Shown: positions 32,970-41,457 of the stretch, piece by piece
Layout: the number at the start of each line of letters is the position of its first letter
Numbering within the stretch: the first letter of the stretch is position 1
Source of the DNA: an uncultured Oscillospiraceae bacterium
Lineage (GTDB): Bacteria > Bacillota_A > Clostridia > Oscillospirales > Oscillospiraceae
Assembly: GCA_910579155.1 (NCBI GenBank)
Contig: CAJTTS010000010.1
Location: forward strand, 1-64,000
Direction of reading: 5' to 3'
Length of the DNA stretch: 64,000 nucleotides
The notes under the pieces: model-generated
The model's input: the letters and a program-made list of their open reading frames with translations, nothing else
What the model was told of the DNA's origin: nothing
Databases searched by the model: none
Position numbers and translations under genes: made by a program

Positions 32970-33046
32970 TTCACGCTGCGATTGTCCTCACGGCTGTCGT
33001 CGCGCTATCCCTCATCCACGTTGCGCCTGCTCACGACGGCTCCGCG
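32970..33046 (-). repeat. Family-1 repeats after the WalJ-like gene
   Basis: On the minus strand the stop TAG itself belongs to the motif (GTATAGCGCGGAGCCGTCG). Two degenerate units follow, the second restarting TAGCGCGACGACAGCC, and the block ends CAGCGTGAATGGG before the rlmH ribosome site. Confidence 0.7.
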
Positions 33047-33835
33047 CTATACCTCAAACCAGTCCGTCACCTCACCTCTAGGTGCGGCCACCAGCTCCAC
33101 ATCCGCGCCTTCCTTCAGGCCCAGCTCCGCCAACGCCTTCCGCGCGGCCTCCAACGCCAGCTTAGGCATATTATTCTCCTGGGACAGATGGGCCAGGATC
33201 ACCCGTCGGGCCCCCTGATATCCGGCCCAGGCAGCCAGTTTTCCACCCATCTCGTTTGACAAATGCCCCTTGTCCCCCCGAATGCGGTTTTGCAGGTGAA
33301 TGGGGTAAGGCCCCACCCGCAGCATCTCCGGGTCATAGTTAAACTCCCCGACGAGGGTATGCGCCCCCCTGACTCCCTCCCGGGCCGGCTGGGTAATCAC
33401 GCCGGTATCGGTACAAAGTACCAGTTTCCGCTCCCCATCGGTGACGGAAAATCCACAGGGGCAGGCACAGTCGTGGCTGGTGGCAAAGGTCCCGATTTCC
33501 AGCCCCTGGATTGCAAACCGCTGCCCCGGCTCGAACACCCGAAACCGCTCCTCCAGCCCGTCCCACTTCCGGCACAGCTCATAAGCGGTGCCTTCTGCGG
33601 TGAACAGGGGCGCATTCATCTGCTTGCACAGCACAGGCAGCGCCGCCACATGGTCAATATGCTCATGGGTGACGAGCACGCCGGAAACATGCCGCAGCTC
33701 CAGCCCCAGCCCCTTCAGCCCCTGCGAGATACGCCGGGTGGAGATACCCGCGTCGATCAGAATATGTACCCGTCCGTCGCTGACCACCGCGCAGTTCCCT
33801 GACGACCCGCTGGCCAGCGTGGCCACCCTCAGCAT
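33047..33835 (-). CDS. walJ: MBL-fold hydrolase, WalJ/YycJ family
   Basis: The 262-residue metallo-beta-lactamase-fold protein has LASGSSGNCAVV at the N-terminus, the metal motif THEHIDH (about residue 57), TSHDCACPCGF and the late CLSQENN-like HLSQENN motif. YycJ/WalJ proteins are encoded near walRK in other Firmicutes and affect cell-wall and DNA coordination; the walRK genes are not in this window. No clear partner besides adjacency to rlmH and murA. ATG at 33835. Confidence 0.88.
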   Translation of the reverse strand: MLRVATLASGSSGNCAVVSDGRVHILIDAGISTRRISQGLKGLGLELRHVSGVLVTHEHIDHVAALPVLCKQMNAPLFTAEGTAYELCRKWDGLEERFRVFEPGQRFAIQGLEIGTFATSHDCACPCGFSVTDGERKLVLCTDTGVITQPAREGVRGAHTLVGEFNYDPEMLRVGPYPIHLQNRIRGDKGHLSNEMGGKLAAWAGYQGARRVILAHLSQENNMPKLALEAARKALAELGLKEGADVELVAAPRGEVTDWFEV

Positions 33836-33907
33836 ATCGGATTCCCTCCTCTCCCCATGCGGTCCGCCTCACCGAACCCGCAGGGACCTCTTTTGCACCC
33901 ACAAACA

Positions 33908-33938
33908 AGCCGGAAAGGGCCGCACCCTTTCCGGCGAA
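33908..33938 (-). terminator. Terminator of murA
   Basis: On the minus strand GCCGGAAAGGG pairs with CCCTTTCCGGC and is followed by TTGTTTGTG, about 27 bp beyond the murA stop. Confidence 0.7.
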
Positions 33939-33964
33939 AAAGCAGCTAAAACCTGGCAAACGTC

Positions 33965-35263
33965 TTAACCAACCGCAGAAACCTTTCCCTGATCGGGATC
34001 AGGCACCTCCACCGCACGGATATCCGCGCCGATGCCGGCCAGCTTGCCGATGATGTCCTCATAACCCCGTTCAATATGCTTTACATTGGAAATTTCGCTG
34101 GTCCCCTGGGCCGCCAATCCGGCAATAATCATTGCCGCGCCCGCCCTCAGGTCGCAAGCCTCCACCGGGGCCCCGGTCAGCTTCTCCACACCCTCAATGA
34201 TGGCGATCTTTCCATCCACCTGAATTTTGGCCCCCAGCCGACGGAACTCCTCCGTATAGCGGTACCGGTTGTCCCAAACGCCCTCGGTAATCACGCTGGT
34301 CCCCTTGGCCAGGCACAGCACCGCCGCAATCTGCGGATGCATGTCGGTGGGGAATCCGGGGTAAAACATAGTTTTGACGTTGGTTCTCTGGAGCGGCCCG
34401 TGGCGCCGGACGATAAGGCTGTCGCCCTCCTCCTCCACCTCGGCGCCCATCTCCACCAGCTTGGCGGTAATGCACTCCAAATGCTTTGGAATAATGTTGC
34501 AGATTCGGACCTCGCCCCCGGCGGCGGCCACAGCGGCCATATAGGTCCCCGCCTCGATCTGGTCGGGGATGATGGAATACTCCCCGCCCCGCAGCTTGTC
34601 CACACCGCGGATTTTGATGACGTCGGTGCCCGCGCCGGTGATCTCCGCCCCCATGGAGTTGAGAAAGTTGGCCAAGTCCACAATGTGAGGCTCTTTCGCC
34701 GTATTTTCAATGATGGTGGTGCCCTCCGCCAGCACTGCGGCCAGCATCAGATTCATGGTGGCCCCCACGCTGGCCACGTCCAGGTAGATCTGGCTGCCTT
34801 TCATGCGCCCGCCCTCGGCGGTAGCGCACATATAACCCTTTTCCACCTTCACGTCGGCCCCCAAAGCGGCCAGGCCCTTCAAGTGCTGATCGATGGGGCG
34901 GCTTCCGAAGTCGCACCCGCCGGGCAGGGGCACCTCCGCCCAGCCAAACCGGCCCAGCATGGCTCCCAGCAAGTAGTAGGAAGCCCGCAGTTTTCGTCCC
35001 GCGTCATAGGGCACGGTCTCGCACCGGGCTTCGGTGCAATTCACCTCCACGGTAGTCCGGTTAATCATGCGCACGCTGGCACCCAAGTCCTGAAGAATAT
35101 TCAACAGCATATCCACATCGCTGATGGCGGGAATATTTTCAATGCGGCAGGTTCCCTCCACCAGCAAAGCGGCGGGGATAATACCAACAGCGGCGTTTTT
35201 TGCTCCGCTGATCTCTACTTTACCATACAGCGGACGCCCGCCGTGAACCACATATTTTTTCAA
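33965..35263 (-). CDS. murA: UDP-N-acetylglucosamine 1-carboxyvinyltransferase
   Basis: MurA makes the first committed peptidoglycan precursor, UDP-GlcNAc-enolpyruvate. The 432-residue length is normal. Motifs are GGRPLYGKVEISGAKNAAV at the N-terminus, the catalytic cysteine in LPGGCDFGSRPIDQHLKG (fosfomycin target) and PGFPTDMHPQ. The preferred start is TTG at 35263, seven bases after AGAGGTG; the longer ATG at 35329 adds 22 unmatched residues. MurAA or MurAB cannot be decided. Confidence 0.94.
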   Translation of the reverse strand: MKKYVVHGGRPLYGKVEISGAKNAAVGIIPAALLVEGTCRIENIPAISDVDMLLNILQDLGASVRMINRTTVEVNCTEARCETVPYDAGRKLRASYYLLGAMLGRFGWAEVPLPGGCDFGSRPIDQHLKGLAALGADVKVEKGYMCATAEGGRMKGSQIYLDVASVGATMNLMLAAVLAEGTTIIENTAKEPHIVDLANFLNSMGAEITGAGTDVIKIRGVDKLRGGEYSIIPDQIEAGTYMAAVAAAGGEVRICNIIPKHLECITAKLVEMGAEVEEEGDSLIVRRHGPLQRTNVKTMFYPGFPTDMHPQIAAVLCLAKGTSVITEGVWDNRYRYTEEFRRLGAKIQVDGKIAIIEGVEKLTGAPVEACDLRAGAAMIIAGLAAQGTSEISNVKHIERGYEDIIGKLAGIGADIRAVEVPDPDQGKVSAVG

Positions 35264-35564
35264 ATCAGCACCTCTGACTCCCGGCAATACCGGTTTAATC
35301 GTAAAAAGGGGAAACGTCCCACTTATCATATCTGTTCAAAGGAGACAGCTCAACCAGATGGCCCCGGGAGCTTATACCCCATTGTCACGCTCCGCCTGTT
35401 CATGGCGGCTTCGCGCTTCTTCATATTATAGCACCACAGGTAAGTAAAGGCAACCAAAACTTTCATCTTTCCCACCCGCTCCCGTGTTTTCTCCCAACCG
35501 ACCATATTTTGCCCCGCACAAGGCCATATATTCCGGAAAAATTGTGAATTTTCTGCGATACCCC
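35264..35564. other. Gap between murA and htpG
   Basis: This roughly 300-bp gap holds the murA leader and one short family-1 repeat (35382-35421). No gene is supported, apart from the htpG control region that follows. Confidence 0.5.
35382..35421 (-). repeat. Short family-1 repeat upstream of murA
   Basis: Ends TTGTCACGCTCCGCC and GGCTTCGCGCTTCTT (plus strand) at 40 bp. Unlike the other copies it is not next to a stop codon; a gene that once ended here may have been lost. Confidence 0.65.
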
Positions 35565-35593
35565 TTGCAAAATCCTGCGGGCCGTATTATAGT
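35565..35593 (+). promoter_or_regulatory. Sigma-A promoter of htpG
   Basis: TTGCAA and TATAGT are separated by 17 bp, directly before the CIRCE element. Confidence 0.8.
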
Positions 35594-35597
35594 ATCG

Positions 35598-35624
35598 TTA
35601 GCACTCAAAGCCGCAGAGTGCTAA
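35598..35624. promoter_or_regulatory. CIRCE element (HrcA operator) before htpG
   Basis: TTAGCACTC and GAGTGCTAA are separated by nine bases, an exact match to the CIRCE consensus. It overlaps the expected transcription start of htpG, so HrcA should repress it until heat shock. Confidence 0.95.
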
Positions 35625-35668
35625 AAAAGTTTTCAAAAATTTATATATATAATGAGGTGTACTGAAAA

Positions 35669-37588
35669 ATGGCAAAAAAGCAGTTCAAAGCGGAATCCAA
35701 GCGTCTGATGGACCTGATGATTAACTCCATCTACACTCACAAGGAGATTTTCCTCCGGGAGATCATCTCCAACGCCAGCGATGCCATCGACAAGCTGGCC
35801 TATCTCTCCCTCACCGACGACACGGTGAAGGCCAAGCGCGGCGATCTGCGCATCACCGTCACCCCGGACAAGGGGGAGCGCACCCTGACGGTCTCCGACA
35901 ACGGCGTGGGCATGAGCGAGGACGAGCTGGAGAAGAACCTGGGCACCATCGCCCGCAGCGGCTCCCTCCAGTTCAAGGCGGACATCGGCCAGGACGAGAA
36001 GAGCGCCGCCGATATCATCGGCCAGTTCGGCGTGGGCTTCTACTCCGCTTTTATGGTGGCCGACGAGGTGACGGTGGTCACCCGCCGCCACGGGGAGGAC
36101 GCCGCCCACTGCTGGAAATCCTCCGGCGCGGACGGCTACACCATCACCGAGTGCGAGAAGGACGCCCCCGGCACCGACGTCATCATGCACCTCAAGCCGG
36201 ACGCCGAGGATGAGAACTACAGCGAATACCTGGAAACCAGCCGCCTCCAAAGCCTGATTAAAAAATACTCCGACTATATCCGCCACCCCATCCGCATGGA
36301 GGTGGAGGACTATCGTCAGAAGGAGAAGCCGGAGGACGCCGGCGACGACTACAAGCCCGAGTGGGAAACGGTGGTGGAAGAAAAAACCGTCAACTCCATG
36401 GTCCCCCTGTGGCAGCGCCCCCGCTCCAAGGTGAAGCAGGAGGAGTACGACAGCTTCTACCGCGAGAAGTTCGGCGACTGGCAGCCTCCCCTGGCCACCG
36501 TCACCACCTCCTCCGAGGGCACCGTCACCTTTAAGGCTCTGTTGTTCGTCCCCTCCGCCACCCCCTACGACTTCTACACCCGGGAGTACGAAAAGGGCCT
36601 CCAGCTCTACTCTTCCGGGGTGCTCATCATGGACAAGTGCGCCGACCTGCTTCCCGACTGCTTCCGTTTTGTCAAGGGCGTGGTGGACTCCCCCGATTTC
36701 TCGCTGAACATCTCCCGCGAAATGCTCCAGCATGACCGCCAGCTCAAGATCATCGCCGCCGCCCTGGAGAAGAAGATCAAGAACGAGCTGGTCAAGCTGA
36801 TGAAGGACGACCGGGAGAAGTACGAGAAGTTTTGGGCCGCCTTCGGCCGCCAGCTCAAGTACAGCGTGGTGGACGGTTACGGTGCGAAGAAGGAGCTTCT
36901 CCAGGACCTGCTCTTGTTCACCACCAGCAGGGAGTCCAAGCCGGCCAGCCTCGCCGAGTACGCGGATCGCATGGGCGAGGGCCAGGAGTTCATCTACTAC
37001 GTCTGCGCCGACACCAAGGAGCAGGCCGCCCGCCTGCCCCAGGTGGAGCGGATCGCCGACAAGGGCTGGGAGATTCTCTACCTGACGGAAGAGGTGGACG
37101 AGTTCGTCATGCAGGCTCTGGCCGAGGTGTCCGGCAAAAAACTGAAATCCGTCTCCGACCCGGACGCCCTGCCCGAGACCGACGAGGAAAAGGCGAAGCA
37201 GGAGAAGCAGGCGGAGGAGAGCAAGTCCGTCCTCGACTTTGTGAAGGAGACCCTGGGCGACCGCATTAAGGAGGCCCGCATCTCCAAGATTTTGAAAACC
37301 GCCCCTGTATGCATGACGGCGGACGGCCCCATGTCCCTGGAGATGGAAAAATATTTTGCCAAAATGGAGGGTTCTTCCCCCATGGGCGCCATGAAGGCGG
37401 AGCGCGTCCTGGAGCTGAACCCCGCCTCCGCCCCCTTCGCCGCCCTGAAATCCGCCCTGGATTCCGGCGACAAGGACCGCGCCGCCAAGTACGCGGAGGT
37501 ACTCTACCACCAGGCGCTGCTCATCGCCGGCCTGCCCATCGACGACCCCGCCGCCTATACGGAGCTGGTCTGCTCCCTGATGAATTGA
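35669..37588 (+). CDS. htpG: Molecular chaperone HtpG (Hsp90)
   Basis: The 639-residue ATP-dependent chaperone is complete. The GHKL ATPase domain has EIISNASDAIDKL (about 30-42), DNGVGMSEDEL and GQFGVGFYSAFMV. The middle domain contains LFVPSATPYDFYTREYEKGL and the C-terminal dimerisation domain covers about 500-639. The start ATG lies 11 bp after AATGAGGTG. Direct HrcA control through the upstream CIRCE is visible, unlike B. subtilis where htpG is not in the CIRCE class. Confidence 0.96.
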   Translation: MAKKQFKAESKRLMDLMINSIYTHKEIFLREIISNASDAIDKLAYLSLTDDTVKAKRGDLRITVTPDKGERTLTVSDNGVGMSEDELEKNLGTIARSGSLQFKADIGQDEKSAADIIGQFGVGFYSAFMVADEVTVVTRRHGEDAAHCWKSSGADGYTITECEKDAPGTDVIMHLKPDAEDENYSEYLETSRLQSLIKKYSDYIRHPIRMEVEDYRQKEKPEDAGDDYKPEWETVVEEKTVNSMVPLWQRPRSKVKQEEYDSFYREKFGDWQPPLATVTTSSEGTVTFKALLFVPSATPYDFYTREYEKGLQLYSSGVLIMDKCADLLPDCFRFVKGVVDSPDFSLNISREMLQHDRQLKIIAAALEKKIKNELVKLMKDDREKYEKFWAAFGRQLKYSVVDGYGAKKELLQDLLLFTTSRESKPASLAEYADRMGEGQEFIYYVCADTKEQAARLPQVERIADKGWEILYLTEEVDEFVMQALAEVSGKKLKSVSDPDALPETDEEKAKQEKQAEESKSVLDFVKETLGDRIKEARISKILKTAPVCMTADGPMSLEMEKYFAKMEGSSPMGAMKAERVLELNPASAPFAALKSALDSGDKDRAAKYAEVLYHQALLIAGLPIDDPAAYTELVCSLMN

Positions 37589-37621
37589 CAAACCCGGCGT
37601 TCCGCAGTCACCCATCATATG

Positions 37622-37653
37622 ACAATCCCCCTCCCGGATGGGAGGGGGATTGT
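37622..37653. terminator. Terminator between htpG and rhomboid gene
   Basis: A 14-bp stem (ACAATCCCCCTCCC) with a 4-nt loop lies between convergent genes. Confidence 0.8.
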
Positions 37654-37673
37654 ATATTTATACCATATCTCGT

Positions 37674-38261
37674 CTATCGTCTGCCGGACAGGGCAAAGCC
37701 CAGCACCGTGCCACACAGTCCGCCGATGATGTGGGTGAGCTGGGAGATGTTGTCCCGCACGAAGATGGCGTCCCACAGCTCGCCGCCCAGGTAGAAAATG
37801 GCCACCAGGATCAGGGTGGTGGGGATGGTGCCGTTGCGCACCCCGCCGAAGGAGGACAGCAGGATCATCATGAACACGATGCCCGACGCGCCCAACAGGG
37901 CGGTCCCGGGAAAGAAAACAAACTGTACCAGTCCGGACACCACTGCCGTGAACAGGATTGCCCACATCACGTTCCAGCTCCCAAAGCGGTCCTCCAGATT
38001 GGGGCCCAGCACGAGCACCAAAACAATGTTGCCGATATAGTGAGAATAGCCGCTGTGCCCCAGCACATGGCCAAAGAACCGGAACCACGCCAGCGGCTCC
38101 CCCAGGGAACACTGGTAGACAGAAAACAGATTGGCGTTGGCCCAGCCGTTGGTAAAATGGTTGGCCACCAGCGCCAGCAGAGACAGCAGGGCAAAGGTCA
38201 GCGCCACAGGGGCGTTATAGGAGATTTTCAACGTGGGCCGGTCCATATCGTGTCGGGCCAT
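37674..38261 (-). CDS. Rhomboid-family intramembrane serine protease
   Basis: This is a 195-residue, six-helix membrane protein. It has the rhomboid catalytic pair: Ser126 in LLGASGIVFM (GxSG) and His177 in LTHIIGGLCG. The L1-loop region WFRFFGHVLGHSGYSHYIGN supplies the conserved H..N pattern of helix 2. Both catalytic residues are present, so activity is likely. Substrate unknown. A terminator separates it from the upstream anti-sigma gene. Confidence 0.9.
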   Translation of the reverse strand: MARHDMDRPTLKISYNAPVALTFALLSLLALVANHFTNGWANANLFSVYQCSLGEPLAWFRFFGHVLGHSGYSHYIGNIVLVLVLGPNLEDRFGSWNVMWAILFTAVVSGLVQFVFFPGTALLGASGIVFMMILLSSFGGVRNGTIPTTLILVAIFYLGGELWDAIFVRDNISQLTHIIGGLCGTVLGFALSGRR

Positions 38262-38285
38262 ATTCGCTCACCTCGGATGAGAAAA

Positions 38286-38322
38286 TTGCCAGCCGGGGCG
38301 TCGGTCCGCGTCCGGCTGGCAA
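38286..38322 (-). terminator. Terminator of the first sigma/anti-sigma operon
   Basis: An 11-bp stem (TTGCCAGCCGG) followed on the minus strand by TTTTCTC, after the anti-sigma gene stop at 38398. Confidence 0.75.
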
Positions 38323-38397
38323 TCATTATAACCGATTCTTTCAAAAAAGGAAAGGGAAATTTACTCGTCCGCCCCGATGAGAATGTCGTACCGTCCC

Positions 38398-39444
38398 CTA
38401 GCCGTTCTCCGTATAAGCGGGGACGGAGTTCTCTTTTGTCTCAGGGAACTCGTTCACCGTGGGCTGGGTGACACCGCCTGGGGCAACGCTTGGCTCCCCC
38501 GCCGGTTGGGCGCTCCCGGGGTTGGGTGTGGAGACAGCCTTGGAGTCAACGGAGGCGGGGTCTTTCATCGACGTTTCATCGTAATCGCTGGCAGAGATTT
38601 TGCCAGTGAATACCCGCACCCGAATGGCGTCGCCGTCCGGGTCCAAATGGGCCAGGGCGGCCAGCACATGGTCGGGGATGGTATCGCTGTCGCTGTAAAG
38701 GTCCACACCCAAACAGTTGGCCATCACGTCAACACCCAATCCGGCACACAGATCCGTGCTGTCCAGCGCCCGGACAGCAGGTTCCATCAGGCCGTTCAGG
38801 AACTCCATGGAATACTTCACCGTGGAGAATCGGAGCACAGCCCCTTCCCCGGCGGCCTCTTGAATCTCCGCCTCCAACTCCGGCGTGTGGAAGCCGTCCA
38901 CGATGGCCACGGCCAGAAGCCGCTCACCCGCGATCCATGCCCCGCCGTACCACTCAGGGTTTTCGTCCAAACGGTAGGTTTTCATCAGCGCGTCATACCA
39001 CAGCGCCGCCTCTTGCACCGGGGTGTCCAGGCCGGGCTTGCTGTAGTGGGCGCCGTCAATTCCGGATTCGCCTGCGTCGCCCCCTATATAGGCTCCGCCA
39101 GGGAGGGTGTTGGGGTTGGGGTCATAGACAGAGCCGGAGCCTGAGGTGGACGCGGGGGCCGGGTCCGGCGCGCCCTGGCCCGGCGTGCCAGTGCTGCTCC
39201 CTGCGGGGGCCTTGGTATCGTCCAGGGTGGCCAAAGCCCCGCCCCCCTCCATCACGGCATAATCATGGAGCGGAGGATTCGCAGCCTGGTACACAGGATA
39301 GGCCCCCAGCACCAGCGCGGCGCAGGCGGCGCAGGCCGCAAGGGTTTTCCAGCGGAACCGGGGTCGGACCACATTGCTGTCCGCCCCTTGGACATACTCC
39401 CCACTCACGTCACCGATCATATCCAAAAGCTCATGGTTTTTCAT
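38398..39444 (-). CDS. Membrane anti-sigma-like protein
   Basis: The 348-residue protein is co-encoded with an ECF sigma factor. It has a short cytoplasmic N-terminus (1-31), one membrane helix (about 33-52, ACAACAALVLGAYPVY) and a low-complexity Thr/Ser/Pro/Gly linker (about 72-110). An extracytoplasmic domain follows (150-300, including WYGGAWIAGERLLAVAIVDG). No zinc anti-sigma motif is seen. The start overlaps the sigma stop (4 bp). Regulation of the sigma factor by binding is inferred from the gene pair. Confidence 0.7.
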   Translation of the reverse strand: MKNHELLDMIGDVSGEYVQGADSNVVRPRFRWKTLAACAACAALVLGAYPVYQAANPPLHDYAVMEGGGALATLDDTKAPAGSSTGTPGQGAPDPAPASTSGSGSVYDPNPNTLPGGAYIGGDAGESGIDGAHYSKPGLDTPVQEAALWYDALMKTYRLDENPEWYGGAWIAGERLLAVAIVDGFHTPELEAEIQEAAGEGAVLRFSTVKYSMEFLNGLMEPAVRALDSTDLCAGLGVDVMANCLGVDLYSDSDTIPDHVLAALAHLDPDGDAIRVRVFTGKISASDYDETSMKDPASVDSKAVSTPNPGSAQPAGEPSVAPGGVTQPTVNEFPETKENSVPAYTENG

Positions 39445-40001
39445 ACTTCAAATCCCTCCTGTTGAAGATGGACGCGCAGCTTGACCCGCAGGCGGTGGAG
39501 CGTGGTGGTCACCTGGGTCTTGCTCATGGAATAGCGCTTTGCCAGCGCCTCTACGCTGTCTAAGTACCAGTACCGCCGGAGGAACAGATTCCGGTTCCGC
39601 TCCGGCAGGCCCGCCAGGAAATCATCCAGAGCCGCCCGAAAAGCCTTCCGATCCAGCGCCCCTTCCGGCGTGTCGCCGCCGGACACCACCTCGCTCAGCT
39701 CGTCCAGCGCCAATTGGAGCTGACCGCCGCCCCGCTTCCGGGCCGTCTCCGAGCGCAGGGCGCTCAACGCCAGATTGCGCACGATGCGCCCCGCAAAGTT
39801 TTTCAGCGACCTGGGCCGCTGGGGTGGAATGGACTGCCAGCATTTCAGCCAGGTGTCGTTGACGCACTCCTCCGCCGCGCCCTGGTCGTCCAAAATGTTT
39901 TTCGCAATAGCGGTGCAGTACGCGCCGTACACCCGGCTGGCGGACTCGATGGCGCACTCGTCCCGGGCAAAGAACAGCTCAATGATCTCGTTGTCGTCCA
40001 T
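39441..40001 (-). CDS. ECF RNA polymerase sigma factor
   Basis: The 186-residue protein has region 2 (ESASRVYGAYCTAIAKNILD, then AEECVNDTWLKCWQSIPPQR) and region 4 (LPERNRNLFLRRYWYLDSVE, then YSMSKTQVTTTLHRLRVKLR). ATG at 40001 has GAGGAGTGATAACC upstream; the longer frame is rejected. It belongs to the Clostridial ECF group paired with single-pass membrane proteins. A second similar pair lies at 44988-46333. Confidence 0.88.
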   Translation of the reverse strand: MDDNEIIELFFARDECAIESASRVYGAYCTAIAKNILDDQGAAEECVNDTWLKCWQSIPPQRPRSLKNFAGRIVRNLALSALRSETARKRGGGQLQLALDELSEVVSGGDTPEGALDRKAFRAALDDFLAGLPERNRNLFLRRYWYLDSVEALAKRYSMSKTQVTTTLHRLRVKLRVHLQQEGFEV

Positions 40002-40073
40002 GGTTATCACTCCTCGAAAGGCCCTTTCACCCATAAAGACGCAGTTTTGCGCCGGAGGTCACAGGAGAAACAG

Positions 40074-40104
40074 AAAAAGTCCGGGGAAATTCCCCGGACT
40101 TTTT
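40074..40104. terminator. Terminator between the DUF6440-like gene and the sigma gene
   Basis: A 14-bp stem (AAAAAGTCCGGGGA) followed by T on the minus strand closes the small upstream gene. Confidence 0.8.
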
Positions 40105-40285
40105 ATACGTCCCATTTCAGGGGCCCGCCCTCCCTGTCAACCAAGGGGCACAGCCCCCCGGCATAGCCGGAGTGGACAAACAGGTATTGCACTCCGGTGG
40201 AGGTGTCCAACAGCACCTGCCGGACGCCGCTGGTCAGGGCGTTTCCTTCCTCATGGATGACTTGAAAGCGATCGTTTTTCGCCAT
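40103..40285 (-). CDS. Small DUF6440-like protein, 60 residues
   Basis: This is a 60-residue soluble protein: NDRFQVIHEEGNALTSGVRQ, then LLDTSTGVQYLFVHSGYAGG and LCPLVDREGGPLKW. The 'D..TGVQYLF...G..GGLTPLLD..G.P' pattern is that of small xylan 1,4-beta-xylosidase-annotated or DUF6440 proteins common in Firmicutes. ATG at 40285 follows AAAGGAATGGTGAAC. Function unknown. The stop overlaps the terminator. Confidence 0.7.
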   Translation of the reverse strand: MAKNDRFQVIHEEGNALTSGVRQVLLDTSTGVQYLFVHSGYAGGLCPLVDREGGPLKWDV

Positions 40286-40375
40286 GTTCACCATTCCTTT
40301 CTCATGTAGCGGCTGATATCATGCGCAGTATACAACATGCAGTATTATACGTCAATGCAACTCCGGGTATCTTCA

Positions 40376-40552
40376 TCAATTTTTAACCTTTCGCCGGACA
40401 GCGGCAAACACCAGCAGCGCCATGGCAATCATCATGACGATGCCGTTTGCCCGCACGGCCCAGTCGGGCAGTGGGAAGAAAATCCGACCCGACGTCCATA
40501 GAAGCACCGACAAGCCCAGCACAATAAGGCTGGCAAGCTGTAATTTTTTCAT
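40376..40552 (-). CDS. Small two-helix membrane protein, 58 residues
   Basis: This short gene overlaps the rluD stop as ATGA and has AGGAGAATAGTTC upstream. The product is KKLQLASLIVLGLSVLLWT, a short loop with FFPLPDWAVRANG, then IVMMIAMALLVFAAVRRKVK: two membrane segments with a basic tail. The family is unknown. Translational coupling to rluD and the absence of rare features support it being real. Confidence 0.65.
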   Translation of the reverse strand: MKKLQLASLIVLGLSVLLWTSGRIFFPLPDWAVRANGIVMMIAMALLVFAAVRRKVKN

Positions 40553-41457
40553 GAACTATTCTCCTCCGGAATCAGCGCCGCCAGATCGGCGGGCAAGGGC
40601 GCGGAAAAGGCCAGCCGCTCTCCGGTGATGGGATGGGTCAGCTCCAGCCGCGCCGAGTGAAGGGCGGGACGGGCAATCAGCGTCCCGTTTTCCGTCCCAT
40701 ACAGAAAATCTCCCGTCAGCGGACAGCCAATGCAGGCCATGTGAACACGGATTTGGTGGGTCCGCCCCGTCTCCAGCTCTAACTCTACCAGAGCGCGGGG
40801 TCCACAGGTCCGCACCACCTGATAATGGGTCCGGGCGGGTTTGCCGTCGGGACGGACTTCACGGGCCACCAGGGAGCCGTCCACAGAACCGATGGGGGCG
40901 TCCACTGTCCCGCTCGGTTCGGGCGGGACGCCGTCGCACACCGCCAGATACACCCGGCGAAATTCGCTGGTGTGGAGCTGGTTTTTCAGCTTCTCTTGGG
41001 AGTGGGCGTGCTTGGCAATAACCAACAGGCCTGAGGTGCCCTTGTCCAGCCGGTGGACGGGGTGAAAGTCCGACTCCTCCCCGGTCTGCCCGTAGTGCCA
41101 CATCAAATAATTGCCCAGGGTATCGTCAAAGTGGCCGTGTCCGGGGTGGACCAGCACGCCGGGGGCCTTGTTGAGCACAATCAGGTCGGCGTCCTCATAT
41201 GCGATATCCAGCGGCCCCTCCGCCGGGACCACACCGGACGAAAGCACCGGGTCCGTGAGCCGGACGGCCAGCGTCTGCCCCTCCCGGACCCGCGCCCGGA
41301 CATTCACCCGCGCGCCGTCCAGGGTGATGCCGTCCTCCAGCCACTTCACCCGGCGCAGGACGGTGCCAGACAGCCCCATGGTGCGGCGCAGAAGGGTGTT
41401 CACCTCCTGCCCCGCCAACTCGGGAGTGATGTTCAGCGTCAGATACCGGGCGCTCAC
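40549..41457 (-). CDS. rluD: RluA-family 23S rRNA pseudouridine synthase
   Basis: The 302-residue enzyme has an N-terminal S4-like domain (TLLRRTMGLSGTVLRRVKWL) and the RluA catalytic motif HPVHRLDKGTSGLLVIAK with the nucleophilic Asp. Later it has ETGRTHQIRVHMACIGCPLT. GTG at 41457 overlaps the upstream stop as GTGA. RluD or another RluA paralogue (YlyB/YjbO/YhcT type) cannot be separated by eye. Overlap with the upstream membrane gene shows an operon. Confidence 0.9.
   Translation of the reverse strand: MSARYLTLNITPELAGQEVNTLLRRTMGLSGTVLRRVKWLEDGITLDGARVNVRARVREGQTLAVRLTDPVLSSGVVPAEGPLDIAYEDADLIVLNKAPGVLVHPGHGHFDDTLGNYLMWHYGQTGEESDFHPVHRLDKGTSGLLVIAKHAHSQEKLKNQLHTSEFRRVYLAVCDGVPPEPSGTVDAPIGSVDGSLVAREVRPDGKPARTHYQVVRTCGPRALVELELETGRTHQIRVHMACIGCPLTGDFLYGTENGTLIARPALHSARLELTHPITGERLAFSAPLPADLAALIPEENSS

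Noticed and set aside
35633..37618. Long open frame on the minus strand opposite htpG (about 660 codons)
   Set aside because: Its translation is low-complexity, Gly/Val/His-rich, typical of antisense frames in GC-rich genes; the htpG frame has all Hsp90 motifs and a ribosome site.
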